Source: Hofstenia miamia (lineage: Eukaryota > Xenacoelomorpha > Acoela > Hofsteniidae). From it: a DNA stretch of 64,000 bases. Positions 34,831 to 47,380 of this stretch are shown piece after piece; position 1 is the stretch's first letter; each line of letters begins with the position of its first letter. The translations under genes were made by a program, and so were the position numbers. Under the pieces are notes generated by a model. It was not told where the DNA came from. It saw only the letters and a list, made by a program, of their open reading frames with translations, and did no database searches. The stretch lies in the NCBI GenBank assembly GCA_900660155.1, contig CABFPE010000144.1, positions 111,593-175,592 on the forward strand, given 5' to 3'.

Positions 34831-37800
34831 TATTTTTCTAAAGGTGCTGATAAATACTTCTATTGTCGTTGAAAGTTTAGAAATAATTCTAACTAGAATT
34901 TGTGATGTCGGAGAACAACATAGCGTGCATTTTACCAACAGACATGTCTAAAGAAATGTAGTTGTTAGATTTTGTAGTTATTTATTAATCCGACACCACT
35001 AATTTACGTTTTGTCTAATTTAAATACAATACATAAATCTATGCAAATCGTTAATTCTTTACAGTAAGTAAAGACCATTGCATTTTCGAAATTTCTATTA
35101 ATGCCTTTGTGTTGTAAAGTCATTGTTTTTTGTGTAAATTATTTTTATGATTCATAAAATTTTAAGTTGTGAACTGTACGTATGTATATATAATTTATAA
35201 TTCTAGCATAGCTAAGGTCTGTTTTTAAAACTCTTCAGCCATTACTTTTATTTAAAGTCATCCTCATATTCTCTTAAAATTTATATAATGAAATGTTACA
35301 TTAATGTGCTAATTTTTAAGCTAAAACAATGTTTTAATTAAAATGGAGAACGTGATTTATATATGAATTAATAAGGGTAGTGTGTAATGTCAACTGTGTA
35401 AGTGAAATGTCCAGGACATGTAATGGCGTTCAACATGTAAGGTACCGGTAGGTATCAAGGTCATAGTTAATTAAACTTAGTTTTAACACTTATTGGTCAT
35501 TGCAAAATTCATGAATATTGATATTCTGATGTCTTAGAATAAAATAAATAGTATAAGTCCTCCAAAAATTTAGTTATATAGTACTATCAAAATGGGCCTT
35601 GATACCTTCTGTGTAGGGAATAAAGCCCATAATATCAATTTGATAAAATTATAGTTTTAAGCGATAAAATGGAAAGCTTTTAAGATCGTGAAATTATATT
35701 TTCATGAAAGATCGTTCATTACCATCATATTGCCCATTGTAGAATATGTAGAATTCATCACATAAAAGTATCACTAAATTAAACTCGATTCGAAAGTGGA
35801 AACCGTAAAATGTTATTGTGCATGATTGAAATTATGCTGTAATGTTTGCAGCATTCTTTACATTTAAATGTGATAAATGAAATTGTGTATCAATTTTTCA
35901 TAAAATGAAAATATTTTTAAAACTATGCACTTGATCATGGCCAGTGAAAACATTCTTACAGCTAAGAATTATTCCTATTTTGTTGTTTGTGGCGATTTTA
36001 ACAATTTTAGACCAGAGCAAATTATGGAAAAATGCGGCCTTTATCAGGTCAACTTTGAATTCACGCATGGTAATAGGGTCTTTGACAAGGTGCTCTGCAC
36101 GAAACCCGACTTTCTCCAATCATTCACATATCAATCATTGGTTTCCAGTGTCCAAAATGCAAACAGACAGTTTATTTCAGGGATCAACGTGAGAAGTGCA
36201 AGGAAAAATTCACTAACAGGTATCAAGATAAAATAGGTCTCACTTTGATATTATACATCGACTCTTTGAGGAGAACTTTCCTCTTCGGAGAGTGGTCATA
36301 CGAGATAGAGATCCTGAATACGTAACCCCTGTCATGAAAATTCTTCTCAAGAAGAACAAATGTTTAAGGAGAAGCCGGTTTGTGGACGCAGAATCAATCA
36401 AACGAATTCGAGAAAAGATAAAGGCTAGTTACAGGTATCAAGATAAAATAGGTTCGACAAATTGGTGGGCTAAAGTCAACTCCCTTATTCATGCTACCCC
36501 AGGCTCCTGTGATGATTTTAACGCTGATAATCTCAATGACTATTTTAATTCGTTCTCTGTTTCTAATGCTAATAACTCTNCTTCTCATTATCAGCTTTTG
36601 CTGATGATAATACTTTTATTGTACCTGGCTTGTACAATGTTGGAGACAAAAGCAATTTTATAATCAATTCTCTTGAGGCTCATTTTTTATCCAAGAACCT
36701 TCATTTTAATTATAGCAAGACGAATGAACTTCTCATTAACTTTGGTCAAAGCTCTTGCCCTGAGTTGCAAGCTATCACACAACAATCTGTAGTGAAATTG
36801 CTTGGTGTGTACTTTGACAAGGCACTTTCATTTTCTCATCACATCAGGAGCATGGCTAAAAAGGGAGAACTTTCCTCTTCGGAGAGTGGTCATACGAGAT
36901 AGAGATCCTGAATACGTAACCCCTGTCATGAAAATTCTTCTCAAGAAGAACAAATGTTTAAGGAGAAGCCGGTTTGTGGACGCAGGATCAACGTGCGAAG
37001 AGAAAGGAAAAATTCACTAACAGGTATCAAGATAAAATAGGTTCGACAAATTGGTGGGCTAAAGTCAACTCCCTTATTCATGCTACCCCAGGCTCCTGTG
37101 ATGATTTTAACGCTGATAATCTCAATGACTATTTTAATTCGTTCTCTGCTTCTAATGCCAATAACTCTTTACTCGTGTCTGATTGGCGTGACAAGACCCT
37201 ATTACTGCAAGACATTCCTTATTTTTATCTTCATTAATTTTATAATTATTTGAATCGAATCAAGAAAACGAGCTGTGAAATGAATGGTTTGCCTTTATGG
37301 GTTTTTAAATACGGTGCTGCATATCTTGCTGATCCTGTTTGTTCATTCTTCAATCTTTCACTTTACTGTGATGTTTTCTGATGCATGGAAAATCGCTAAC
37401 ATTAGACGTATTTCTAAGAAGGCCAACCCTAAGGAACCGAAAGATTTACGCCTATTCTTTCTCGGGTCTTTGAAAGAATGGTATATGATAAATATGTTTC
37501 TAACTCATATCACAGATCATAAGGTCCTTTGCAGTTTGGTTTTCGTAAACAAAGTTTAACAGTATGCGCACTAATAAAGAACCTGCATCAGATTTACAAA
37601 TTCAGGAGTAGCCCTGACTATTGCCGAGTAATTACGCTGGACATGTCTAATGCATTCGACACGGTTAGCCACACAGCAATTATTGACGGTCTATCTAGAT
37701 TGAATCCTCCCATCAATCCTCATATTATGAAGTGGTATACCAGTTTCCTCACCAGAAGAAGCCACTTCACCGCTATAAATGGCCATCATTCGGCAGTTCG

Positions 37801-38374
37801 TTACATTGAACTTGGAGCTCCTCAAGGAACCATCACTGGTCCTGTTTTTTTAACTGTGATGTTGATAACATCTATCAAATAGAAGACACAGCGAACTTCT
37901 CATTATCAGCTTTTGCTGATGATAATACTTTTATTGTACCTGGCTTGTACAATGTTGGAGACAAAAGCAATTTTATAATCAATTCTCTTGAGGCTCATTT
38001 TTTATCCAAGAACCTTCATTTTAATTATAGCAAGACGAATGAACTTCTCATTAACTTTGGTCAAAGCTCTTGCCCTGAGTTGCAAGCTATCACACAACAA
38101 TCTGTAGTGAAATTGCTTGGTGTGTACTTTGACAAGGCACTTTCATTTTCTCATCACATCAGGAGCATGGCTAAAAAGCAACTAGTAAGTTGTATTTATT
38201 GCTGAAATTGAAACATCTTGGATTTAGCCAATATGAACTACAAACACTATACTGTGCATTAGTTATGCCCCCACTAACATATTGTTCAGTTTGGGGAGGT
38301 TCCTCAAAATCCCTTATGCTGCTCTTAGATAAAGTTTAGAAAAAAGCTTTACGCCTTAAAATTATATCAAATTA

Positions 38375-39800
38375 CAGTGGCTGGCCATTGAATTAGAACC
38401 GAGAGTTATTTATGCTTGAATATATGAAAACTAATTTTTGATAGACAAATGTATTTATTAGCAACAAAAAACATGCAAATGTTGATGAACATGCAGTAGA
38501 ACATTTTTAGAAATAAAATTAATATTTCGTCATATGTCCATGGCCTTTGATAACAGATTTCATTCGATCTGGCATTGATCTAATAGCAGAGATTGCACGA
38601 GTTTTGATGTCAGGATCGCGATGCCAACATTGTATGAGTGCTGCAATAACATCTTTGCGAGTTGTGCAATGTTGCATTCGGGTTTTACGCTTTAAAATGT
38701 CCCAAATATTCTCTATCGGATTTAGGTCGGGGGAATTCCCCGGCCAATCCAGAATTCTGACACCCTCGTCATTCAAAAGAGTCGTTACAGATGCAGCTTT
38801 ATGACACGGTGCTGAGTCATGCATAAAGTATATGTTGGCTCTTCCATTTTCACCAAACCAATCATTTAACTGTGGTAAGAGTCGTTTTGCAATGACCTGT
38901 TCTCTATTGAACTTGGTTCATATTACCATCAACTATGTACAATCTACCAGGCCCCTTCACTGAGATCACTGACCACACCATGATTTTATTTGGATGTTTA
39001 ACACTTGCAGTTGTACAATCTAGATGGAATTCTTCATCTGGTCGTCGTTTGACATACTGAGCACGATCAGACAAAATACAAAATGTCGACTCATCACTAA
39101 AGCATACCTTTTCCCAATCTTCGGCTGTCCATGCTTTATATTTCTTTGCAAATGCCATTCGTTTCTTACGCATTGATTCTGTCAAGCGAGGTTTACGTCG
39201 AGGACGACGGCCAAGATATCCATGTGAATGCAAATTTCGACGCATAGTTCGATCAAATATGTTAATATTAAGATCAGCCTTTACCTTGGCATTTAGTTGT
39301 GCAGTTGTAAGTTTTCTATTGTGTCGTACATATCTTACAATCATGCGTTCATCACGGACACTTGTCTTCTTCACCCCTTTGCAGTTTGACCGCTTGGATA
39401 CCCGACCACTCAGAACACGTTGAACAGAGGATTTAGATACATTTGTTCTCTCAGCAATTTCCTTTTGGGAAAAGTTTGTATTTGCTTTTAATGCTCGGAT
39501 CGCAGAAACTGTTTCTAATTCAATATCACTTCGTTTTCCCATTATAAAACAAACACTAATGCAAAAAACGGAGCTTAGGACATTCTCTTCATGAAAGATT
39601 CAAATGCTGAAATCAATGCTGTAACTTAAGTAATATTCACAAAAATAAAACTCAGTTGTTAAACGAAGTAGTAAACAGCCAATGAGAATCATTCACCATC
39701 AAACAATGGCAATGATTCAATATTTTTGTATTGATTATTATGTCTAAATTATAATTTAAGTTAAAATTCATCGCGGTTCTAATTGAATGGCCAGCCACTG
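38375..39800 (-). mobile_element. Tc1-like DNA transposon, nearly intact
   Basis: A 1,426-bp element with terminal inverted repeats starting CAGTGGCTGGCCATT on both ends, extending about 27 bp with one mismatch. It is flanked by TA on both sides. It lies inside a LINE whose reading frame rejoins exactly when the element and one TA are removed mentally (ISN then YTPIEK). The transposase is on the minus strand. Confidence 0.95.
38519..39542 (-). pseudogene. Tc1 transposase (DD34E) with one frameshift
   Basis: Starts MGKRSDIELETVSAIRALKA. The helix-turn-helix (FSQKEIAERTNVSKSSVQRV) and second DNA-binding half (RRPRRKPRLTESMRKK) are present. The catalytic triad is Asp in VCFSDESTF, Asp in FMHDSAPCHKA, and Glu in NPIENIWDILKRK, with 34 residues between the second and third, the Tc1 spacing. 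The frame shifts once near 38,900, just after VDGNMNQVQ, where two bases appear to be missing; the rest reads REQVIAKRLLPQLNDW to GHGHMTKY. Total length is about 340 aa, normal for Tc1. It is otherwise free of stops, so the copy is young. Confidence 0.9.
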
Positions 39801-40051
39801 TATACTCCTATTGAAAAAATCATAACCAAAGTTGATAATAAGCTTCTTCAGCAGATACTGACTTCTGAGAATCATGTACTGCAAGATATTCTGCCTCAAC
39901 GCTCACATTACGGAGATAGTCGCCTGCGGGAGAGGCTCCCTGGAGTAATAAAAACCAACTCTGAACGAGAACCATATCGGCTCCGTCGTGGAATGAATAT
40001 CTAGTATTTCTATAATTTAAATGGATGTTTTTATCCGTTTTAAAATAAAAG

Positions 40052-40052
<1 letters not shown>

Positions 40053-40090
<38 letters not shown>
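40053..40090. repeat. (ATT)n tail of LINE
   Basis: About twelve ATT units directly after AATAAAAGTT, marking the 3' end of the CR1-like LINE. Confidence 0.9.
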
Positions 40091-40096
<6 letters not shown>

Positions 40097-40393
40097 TTGT
40101 ATAAAACAGAATTTTTGAATTTTTAACTGATTGAAATTTATTTCCTGAAACGTTTTTGCTGATTTACATTAAACTTAAGTCTGCGAGTATTCGAGGTCCA
40201 AAAGCACGCCTCGATAGTTCAAGCAATCACTTACTCGAAGAATCCATCGAGCTTTCACTACTTATTGCAAACCATTAGATTTGGTTTCTCTCATTCCGTT
40301 TGAAATATTTTATTTCTGTCGTACATTTATGTGGGATAGCACAGCTATATTTTAGCCAAAAAAGAAAATAACTCTAGATATTATTGTAAAGTA

Positions 40394-40755
40394 GAGTACA
40401 CACAACTTTGCGCGCAACTTTTTGGGTAATTATAAAGTTCACAGCAAAAATATTTTGCGTATACACTTGGAACTTTGTGCACAACTTTTTGATTGAATTG
40501 TTTATTGCCATTTTTCAAAATTGAATCTACCAGTAAAATGCAACCAATACAATCAAGCAGTCTGAAGAAAGTATCTTCCGTAATTTTAATCAGTTACGTA
40601 AATAATAACGCGCGGTTAAATTCTTTCTCTCTGGGAAATGACAAAATCGTAATGATGAATTAAAAGTTCACAACTAAGTTGGAATCGCGTACACACAACT
40701 TTTCTTGTACGCCTTATTGAATCAAGAAAAGTTGCGCGCAAAGTGTTATGTATTC
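40394..40755. mobile_element. TA-flanked MITE, about 362 bp
   Basis: The left end GAGTACACACAACTTTGCGC and the reverse-complemented right end GAATACATAACACTTTGCGC continue into GCAACTTTT on both sides, so about 25 of 29 bases match. TA lies directly outside each end (40392-40393, 40756-40757). ACACAACTTT motifs recur inside. It is non-coding, probably mobilised by a Tc1/mariner-type transposase. Confidence 0.75.
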
Positions 40756-40975
40756 TAATAAATTGAACTCGAATTCACGAGTTAGGTGTCCAACTCCACT
40801 CGAACCCAAAAAAGTTAACGCGCATGTGCCTAATACAATTATTGATGTGACTCTCCCTCAAATCTAAAAACAAATAATTACAACCTGATATTTTTTATTC
40901 ATGAATAGACAATTTTGCAACAATCATATATTAAATTTTGGAGTTTGTAAAATATGAACATTAAATATTATAAAA

Positions 40976-41720
40976 TTGGCATTAAGATGGAACTGCATTT
41001 ACTCCGTTATTAAATATTGGAATGCTAGTCTATCTTTCAAATTTTTAGAACTGTCAATTATTTTGCACTTCAATAGCAACTCTATAATTGTGATTTTATT
41101 TGAAAAGTTAAATATAACACATTTAAATCCGTATATCATTAATTGGTTTGATAGTTTCATTCGCAATAGACAACGAATTGTTAAATATAATAACAGGCTT
41201 TTGTACATGGAAAACATCAACAAATGCGTCGCTCAAGGTTCTGTTTGTGTTCAATGTATGTATTGATTCTCTAAATGCTATAAATGGATCTATTACTAAA
41301 TATATTGATGATGAATTGATTTGTTTTCCAACTTTTGACAATTTAGACTTAGCACATTCAATTAATATCAAATCTTGATATAAAGAAAACCAATTTTGAA
41401 ATTTATTATAAAAAGTCGCTGAAAATGACTATACCATTGATGAGAAAATTTGTAGATAATACATTTAAAATTGATTGCTATTCCTCAGTAACAACAATGA
41501 AATATCTTGGATTTACCATAAATAACAATTCTTCATTTAAAAAACAGTGTTCGAATTTATAAAGATCAATGAGAAATTTCTATATAATATTAAAAGTAAA
41601 AAGATTTTTGAATCAAGACGAAACTGAAATTATATTTAATTCCCTAGTTAATTATATTATAATTTATGGCGTACAAGTATATGTAGATGAATCAGAAAAA
41701 TTTTTATCTTAGCTTAACAT
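40976..41720 (+). mobile_element. Decayed LINE reverse-transcriptase fragment
   Basis: Plus-strand blocks: LNPYIINWFDSFIRNRQRIV, then INKCVAQGSV (the V-x-QGS RT block) and KYIDDELICFPTFDN (a YxDD motif), with several stops and frame changes. It belongs to the CR1/Jockey RT group but is too decayed for finer placement. The following 41,720-42,700 is AT-rich without clear content. Confidence 0.6.
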
Positions 41721-42757
41721 ATACAAGAAAGTGCTTCAATATAAACTTATTATTTAATAATTAAATATTTGTAACATCATTAAAGCAAAAGACAAATTCT
41801 TACATTGAAAATTCTCTAAAACAATTCATTAACAAATTAAGTGAATATAATACATCAAAATTAAGAAGAAAAGAATCGACCGAAATTATTCTCATCAAAT
41901 ACAATTTCCCTCATTATTTCTTCTGTTATTATTTTTTTAGTTAGATAGATCCGCCATTGGGTATGACCATCATACTAACAAGCCAGTTCATATACAACGT
42001 AGAGAAACATAAAATGCAAATCATGTAGAGTAGAGCTTCATTATATTAATTCTTCTAAACACTGCACAACTCTGAAACGTCAATTTCAAAAGAAGCACCC
42101 TCCTACTTTAATCCAAAATAAGTGGATATCTTACAATTTCCTCATCTTCCAAAGTTAAGCAAAACTAAATAATGAAATTGTGCCTGTAAACATGTGTTAC
42201 CATTTAACATTATTGAGACGAAGTTCATAACTGAGTGTTTGAAAATGGAAAATTTTCCTGAGAACAAGCTACTAATCATGCCGTTGAATTTGCTTTAGAC
42301 TGGCGTAAGCAAATCATTCATTCATTTTCTGGAAAGTTTTCGCTCATTATGCTAAATGATTGGACAAACTCACCATCATTTGTATTACACACATACATGT
42401 CACATGTATAGAAAACAAACCTCGCATACAATTACATATTTTTGATAAAGTGCATAGACTGCAAACGAATGAAGCTACTTGTGAAGAGGATATAGACAAA
42501 CTACATAATTTAATGCTTAATTGAACTTTAGTATTCTTAACATGAGAAATTTTAGTAATTAATAACTAAATAATTTGATTTTTAAATGTATAGAGGATTT
42601 TGAATGATTGTAATTATACAAATTTAATTGAATATAAATTAAAAGTTAAAAAAAATTGTATTACATTATAAATGCTGGAAATGGAAAATAGTATTGAACA
42701 AGTATCATGGAAATGGAAAAACAGCAAATTATATTCATCATACAACGGAATTTGTGT

Positions 42758-43300
42758 AGAATTTACCTGACAACTGTGCGGCTGTTACAAATAATGCAGC
42801 CACCATGCTAAAGGCCACACACTATGATCTTTGTATGTACATTACAGTACATTTGCTCAATTTACTTGTCCGAAACGTTTCCAGTGGTGATATTCCACGA
42901 TATTCAGTTGTACCTTAGAATTCAAAATAAAGCTATGGTGAAACTGCTTTATAAGAAGTTAGGATCAGAAATGGATTTGGCAGATATGCAAGAAGTTCAG
43001 CAAATCCACAGCGAAATTTTTTATCAAATCAGGGTTATACAAAAAACATAATTTGACTATTGTTGTTATTCATGCATTTGCAGGTATTGTTCAACAATGG
43101 GTAAACAATCCAATTTTGCAACTTTTAAATAGGTGGGACATGTTTAGCAAAAAATCGAGAGGAATATGGGCATTATATTTTAATAATTTTTTTGATTTAC
43201 TACAAACTGCATCATTACATTCTATAAATATAAATCTGCAGTAATTGAACGGGCAAAAACTGCTGCCTTCACCCAACTTTATGCAATTTCTGCAAGAAGT
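42758..43300 (+). pseudogene. Possible hAT transposase relic
   Basis: The plus-strand piece DNCAAVTNNAATMLKATHYD followed by VHLLNLLVRNVSS resembles the DNA-x-NM-x-KA ... HxLNLxV block of hAT transposases. A later frame has WVNNPILQLLNRWD. Only weak pattern similarity supports this, and several frame breaks are present. No termini were found. Confidence 0.35.
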
Positions 43301-43594
43301 TGCTGAAATTTAGCCGGGGAAATTCTTAAACAATTTAATAATGTTTATCACAAAATATTCATAAATCAATAAGTGCCTTATTGAAAGTCCTGGAAAAACT
43401 GAAACAGTAGTGGAGAGCATTCTCTCGCCATAAAATTTTTCTATAATAGACTTAGAGCTAAACTTTTTCTCCTAATCTTGAAAACCAACTTCTTATTAAA
43501 TTTAATTTTAATATAATCATGAAAATTTCAAAAACCGCATCCAATCAATTAGATTTAGAAGAAGAAATTACCTCGCGGAACAACATTATTAGCT

Positions 43595-44550
43595 TAATCA
43601 TGAAATGTCGATGTATTAGACCTTTGATCATGGATTTCTTGTGTGCAAAAGGTACGTTTGAATGATTGTAAATTACTAAATTTGTATCAGTTTGTTGGTT
43701 GTAATATGATGACAAATTTGCTCTTTATTCTTTCAATGATAACAGATTTTTGTTAATATTCAGAAATGGTAGTATTTTGTTGTTTCCTTCTTCGATGGAG
43801 TATTGAATTGCAGAATCTAAAGAATTCATGGAAGGAAGTATATAATCAACATATCGAGCAATGAAATGTATTCATTATTTTCTAGTGTTTGTTCAAGGCA
43901 ATTTCCCATTTCAACACCACTTATTTGTAAAAAAACTTTACTTGAAATTCACAAGGGGTTGTTTACGGGCAGAGGAATATCAATGTTTTCAAGGTTTCGT
44001 AGTCTAAGCTAAATAGTTTGATGCTATAATCTTTCAATAATGATATTGCATATTCAACTACATCAACTAAAGGAAACTTGGTACACAAGCTAACATCAAG
44101 TGAATATAGTCGATATTATCAAAACTTCTCAATACAGTATTATCTAGTTTGCCAGAAACCGAATAAATTGCAGTATAGAATCAGTTTTAAGAGAATTAAA
44201 AACGAAAACAACCGATCAATATCGATTAACTATCATTCAAACGTACCTTTGGCATAAAAGAAATCCATTATCAAAGGTCTGATACATCGACATTTCGTGA
44301 TTGATCAAAATTACGAAAAACATTATAAATCAATCATAAACATTATTCATTTTTGTGATGGTGATTAAGATGTTTGTTCTTCTAAACTCTTGTTTTACTA
44401 AATAAAATATGTTCCAAATTATTGTGTACGTTAAATTTTGTTTGCCGGATTCCCAGTATTGAAATGCTGGAAGCATCCCTGAATATAGGTAGTTGTTTTT
44501 ATTCATATCTGAAAAGGTCAACAAAACTCAAATATTTGAGGGATCCCGAC
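43595..44550. mobile_element. Two Penelope-like fragments in head-to-head orientation
   Basis: On the minus strand (about 44,180 to 43,595) lies Penelope-type reverse transcriptase: YSLDVSLCTKFPLVDVVEY, then ARYVDYILPSMNSLDSAI, LPFLN, and HSNVPFAHKKSMIKGLIHRH of the thumb. On the plus strand from 44,235 the thumb block recurs (HSNVPLA, KKSIIKGLIHRH), forming a 75-bp inverted repeat about 570 bp apart. Both are decayed. Confidence 0.65.
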
Positions 44551-44639
44551 GATAATTGAATTATCATCTTTTCACTCGCTAAGAACGAGATAAAATTAAT
44601 ATTTTACTAAATATGTTTAATCTGAATATTGTTAATAAA

Positions 44640-47380
44640 AGTAAACCGTTAAGGATCACTGCAACGAAGTAGCTCGATTATTGATTACTTCATAGTGTCA
44701 GATAATGATTTTTCAAAATTTACACATCTTACTGCTGAATGTCCGTTCTCCAATCATTGAATTACTTCTATTAGCTTTATAAAACCGGCAAATTCAATAT
44801 TTAGGAAATAGACCATAATTCAGGAAAGAAATAATTATGATGTTGAAAACAACAATTATCGCTGACTCTAGAAAATTGGCATGACGTTTATTATGCACAA
44901 GATACTAATTCTATTTTGGAAAATTATATTTCAATCTTTGAAAAACAGCTTAATATTTTCTGTCGAAAAAGATCTTACTTACTGAAAATTTCAAAAATTT
45001 TTCCTCTAAATATAACAAATCTAAACGTTGGTTAACTGATTTATGCAAAAAAAATGACTATTAAAAAGAACAACGTTTTTAAGAATTTCTCATTGACAAA
45101 ATTTAGTGAAAATTAGTTTATAGAAAAGCAAGAAATTTATCAAATGTTGAAAATCGTAAATCTTTTAATAAATATATTAAAAATGAATTCAAAATTTTAC
45201 TAAACCAAAAGTTCAAATGGAAGCATATTCATGAAATTACTAACAGGGGAAACTCTAAATCTACAATAATTGAGAAGATTATAAACTCTGCTGGGAACTC
45301 ATTTATAAATAATTTTGATATTATATTATTTATTGTTAAGGATCTTTAATAATTTTAATAAAAACAGACAAAGATATATATTTCGCTCAACTTGAGCATC
45401 ACCCATTAAAAATATTTTCTCCTAAATATACATTATTTAATTAAAAGATATTAGAGGTAATTAAGCGTTGATTACAGGTAATTAGTGCTGATATATGTAG
45501 TCATCGTTGGCGTTAAGACGTGGTTGGATTGATATTATGTATACTTTAGATTACTTTTAAATCTTTGGGGATGGTTAATCTTAAATTTTGATGTCATAAT
45601 TTAATCCACATTTTCTTAGATGTTCAGATATTGTTGACTCAGTTTCGTGTTCTTTTATTCTTTTGCTTAGTTGTCTGCTACTATACCCAATATAGTTCTC
45701 ACCACAGGTGCAATTGATTTTATAGATAACATTGGACTCATCGGATATCTTTGTCATGATTGTAATTCGAGATTTTTACTAAGCTTTCGCTTTGTATAGA
45801 TAAATCTTACATTTTCTTTTATATAATTTACTCTTCGTATTTGATTAATCATATCTGTTGTGTGCTTCCCTCTATATTCAATTTTAAAAATGTGTTCAAA
45901 ATTATTCAAATATTTTCCTGTCTTGTTCAATATTTCATCCATTGTTTCTTTAATAAAGTTGTTAATAAAATTACTTGGATATTCGTTTTTCTTCAGATTC
46001 GACTTTAGTTTATTTCTTGGTTTATGATTTCATAAGAACTTGAGACATCAAGAATGGGATGTATTGCTCCCTTAATTAGTTGTATTTTGTACTCTACAGG
46101 TGAATTTGCATTGAAATTTATAATAAAACTAATGTGCTAAACGAAATATTTGTTGATTGAAAATTGAAAGGATCCTATATCAAAAATCAATAACCAATTC
46201 ATTTTTCGTTCTTCGACTATATACGAAATGATTAAGGCAATTAATAAACTAAAACCCAATAAATCTAGTGGTCTAGTGGTAGCGTTAAATTAATATGTAG
46301 TTATCTAACCAACAGAATTCAGTTCGTCAAATTAAATAATAATTTCTCTAATTGGCCATCTATAAAAATGGAGTACCACAAGGTACCATTCTTGGACTGC
46401 TACTACTTAACGCATATGTAAACGACATACAGCAAATTACGAATTGTCAATTGATTCAATACGCCGATGATACATGCATTTTTAGTGGGAATACATTCCT
46501 AAATCAAGCAAAAATGATGTAGAACAAAATTGTGAAAAATTGAGTAAATATTTTAACGTACACAAATTAAATAACTGAATTTTGCATTCTAAATCTTCAG
46601 GGAAAAAGTGTATTACTATCATATTTTTTACGTACTTTTAATAACGCCTCAATCTCCCCTAAAGAATCTCTTAAATATCTACGCATAACTATTGACTGTA
46701 AATTAACATACAAGCTGCAAGTAAAATAAATTTTAAAGAGCATTGCAATGAGTATTAAAACTATATCTATCTTGTATCTAAATTGTATCTAACATCAAAA
46801 TATGTGGCTTGTGGTTGTTTCAAAATCTGAAATGGAACTGTCATATCAAATATCTTGTAAGGAAAACATGTCAGCGATTATATGTGCTAAGCATATTAAG
46901 TAAATTTGTTGAAGCTAGAGAACTCAATATTATTTTCCAGGCAACCATTTGTAGTATCTGCTGTGTTTGTTGTACTGCCAGAATGCCTAAATAATGAAAT
47001 TCAATAAATTTGTAATACAGCTGAATGCATCTATCTGGTTCAACCTATGGGAAGATCATTATAAAGTATGGGAGATACCATAGAGCTATTTCATTTTTCC
47101 AAAAACCATTAGTCCCAGATCATCCTCTGAACGATCTTATTCCACGTCGATTTCTCGACTCACTTTTCTATAGAAAAAATCAGCTTGGAAATGAGAAACC
47201 AATTCATCCCTTTCTCCTCTAGATATCTTAATCATTAAAGATGACGTATAGTACTTATCTTCTATATCAATAGTATCAAAATTTTGTCTTGCATAAATTT
47301 AATGGCTATCATTTTATGTATTGTATCATTGTTAAATATGAATAAAATCCTTACTTACTAACTTACTTACTTATATCACC
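44640..47380 (+). mobile_element. CR1/Jockey-like LINE interrupted by a Penelope-like fragment
   Basis: The plus-strand linker between EN and RT (about 44,900-45,350, Lys/Asn-rich with NRKSFNKYIKNEFKILLNQ) is followed, after an inserted block, by KAINKLKPNKSSG (46,230-46,270), then NGVPQGTILGLLLLNAYVND and LIQYADDTCIFSGNT (YADD motif). The C-terminal region runs to about 47,340, with a TTAC-type repeat tail (47,348-47,374). Many stops are present. Confidence 0.65.
45370..46135 (-). mobile_element. Penelope-like fragment with GIY-YIG endonuclease
   Basis: The minus strand reads KTGKYLNNFEHIFKIEYRGK and, in another frame, NVIYKINCTCGENYIGYSSR followed by QLSKRIKEHETESTISEHLR. The Y(K)IxC..C....YIG core with R and E downstream is the GIY-YIG nuclease of Penelope-like elements. 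It lies within a LINE of opposite orientation, so it inserted later than the LINE. Its exact ends are unclear. Confidence 0.7.

Larger units (their letters stand above)
35925..40090 (+). mobile_element. CR1-like LINE, rearranged and split by a Tc1 element
   Basis: Plus-strand LINE. The endonuclease end comes first (YFVVCGDFNNFRPEQIMEKC), then the EN-RT linker (RDRDPEYVTPVMKILLKKNK), then the reverse transcriptase with ITLDMSNAFDTVSHTAIIDG, LGAPQGTITGP and LSAFADDNTFIVPG (FADD motif). The C-terminus is interrupted at 38,374 and resumes at 39,801 as YTPIEKIITKV. It ends RLRRGMNI, followed by an ATT microsatellite tail (40053-40090). Two internal blocks (36,268-36,385 and 36,582-36,863) recur at 36,867-36,985 and 37,895-38,177, so the copy is scrambled. 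A single N sits at 36,580. Confidence 0.82.
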
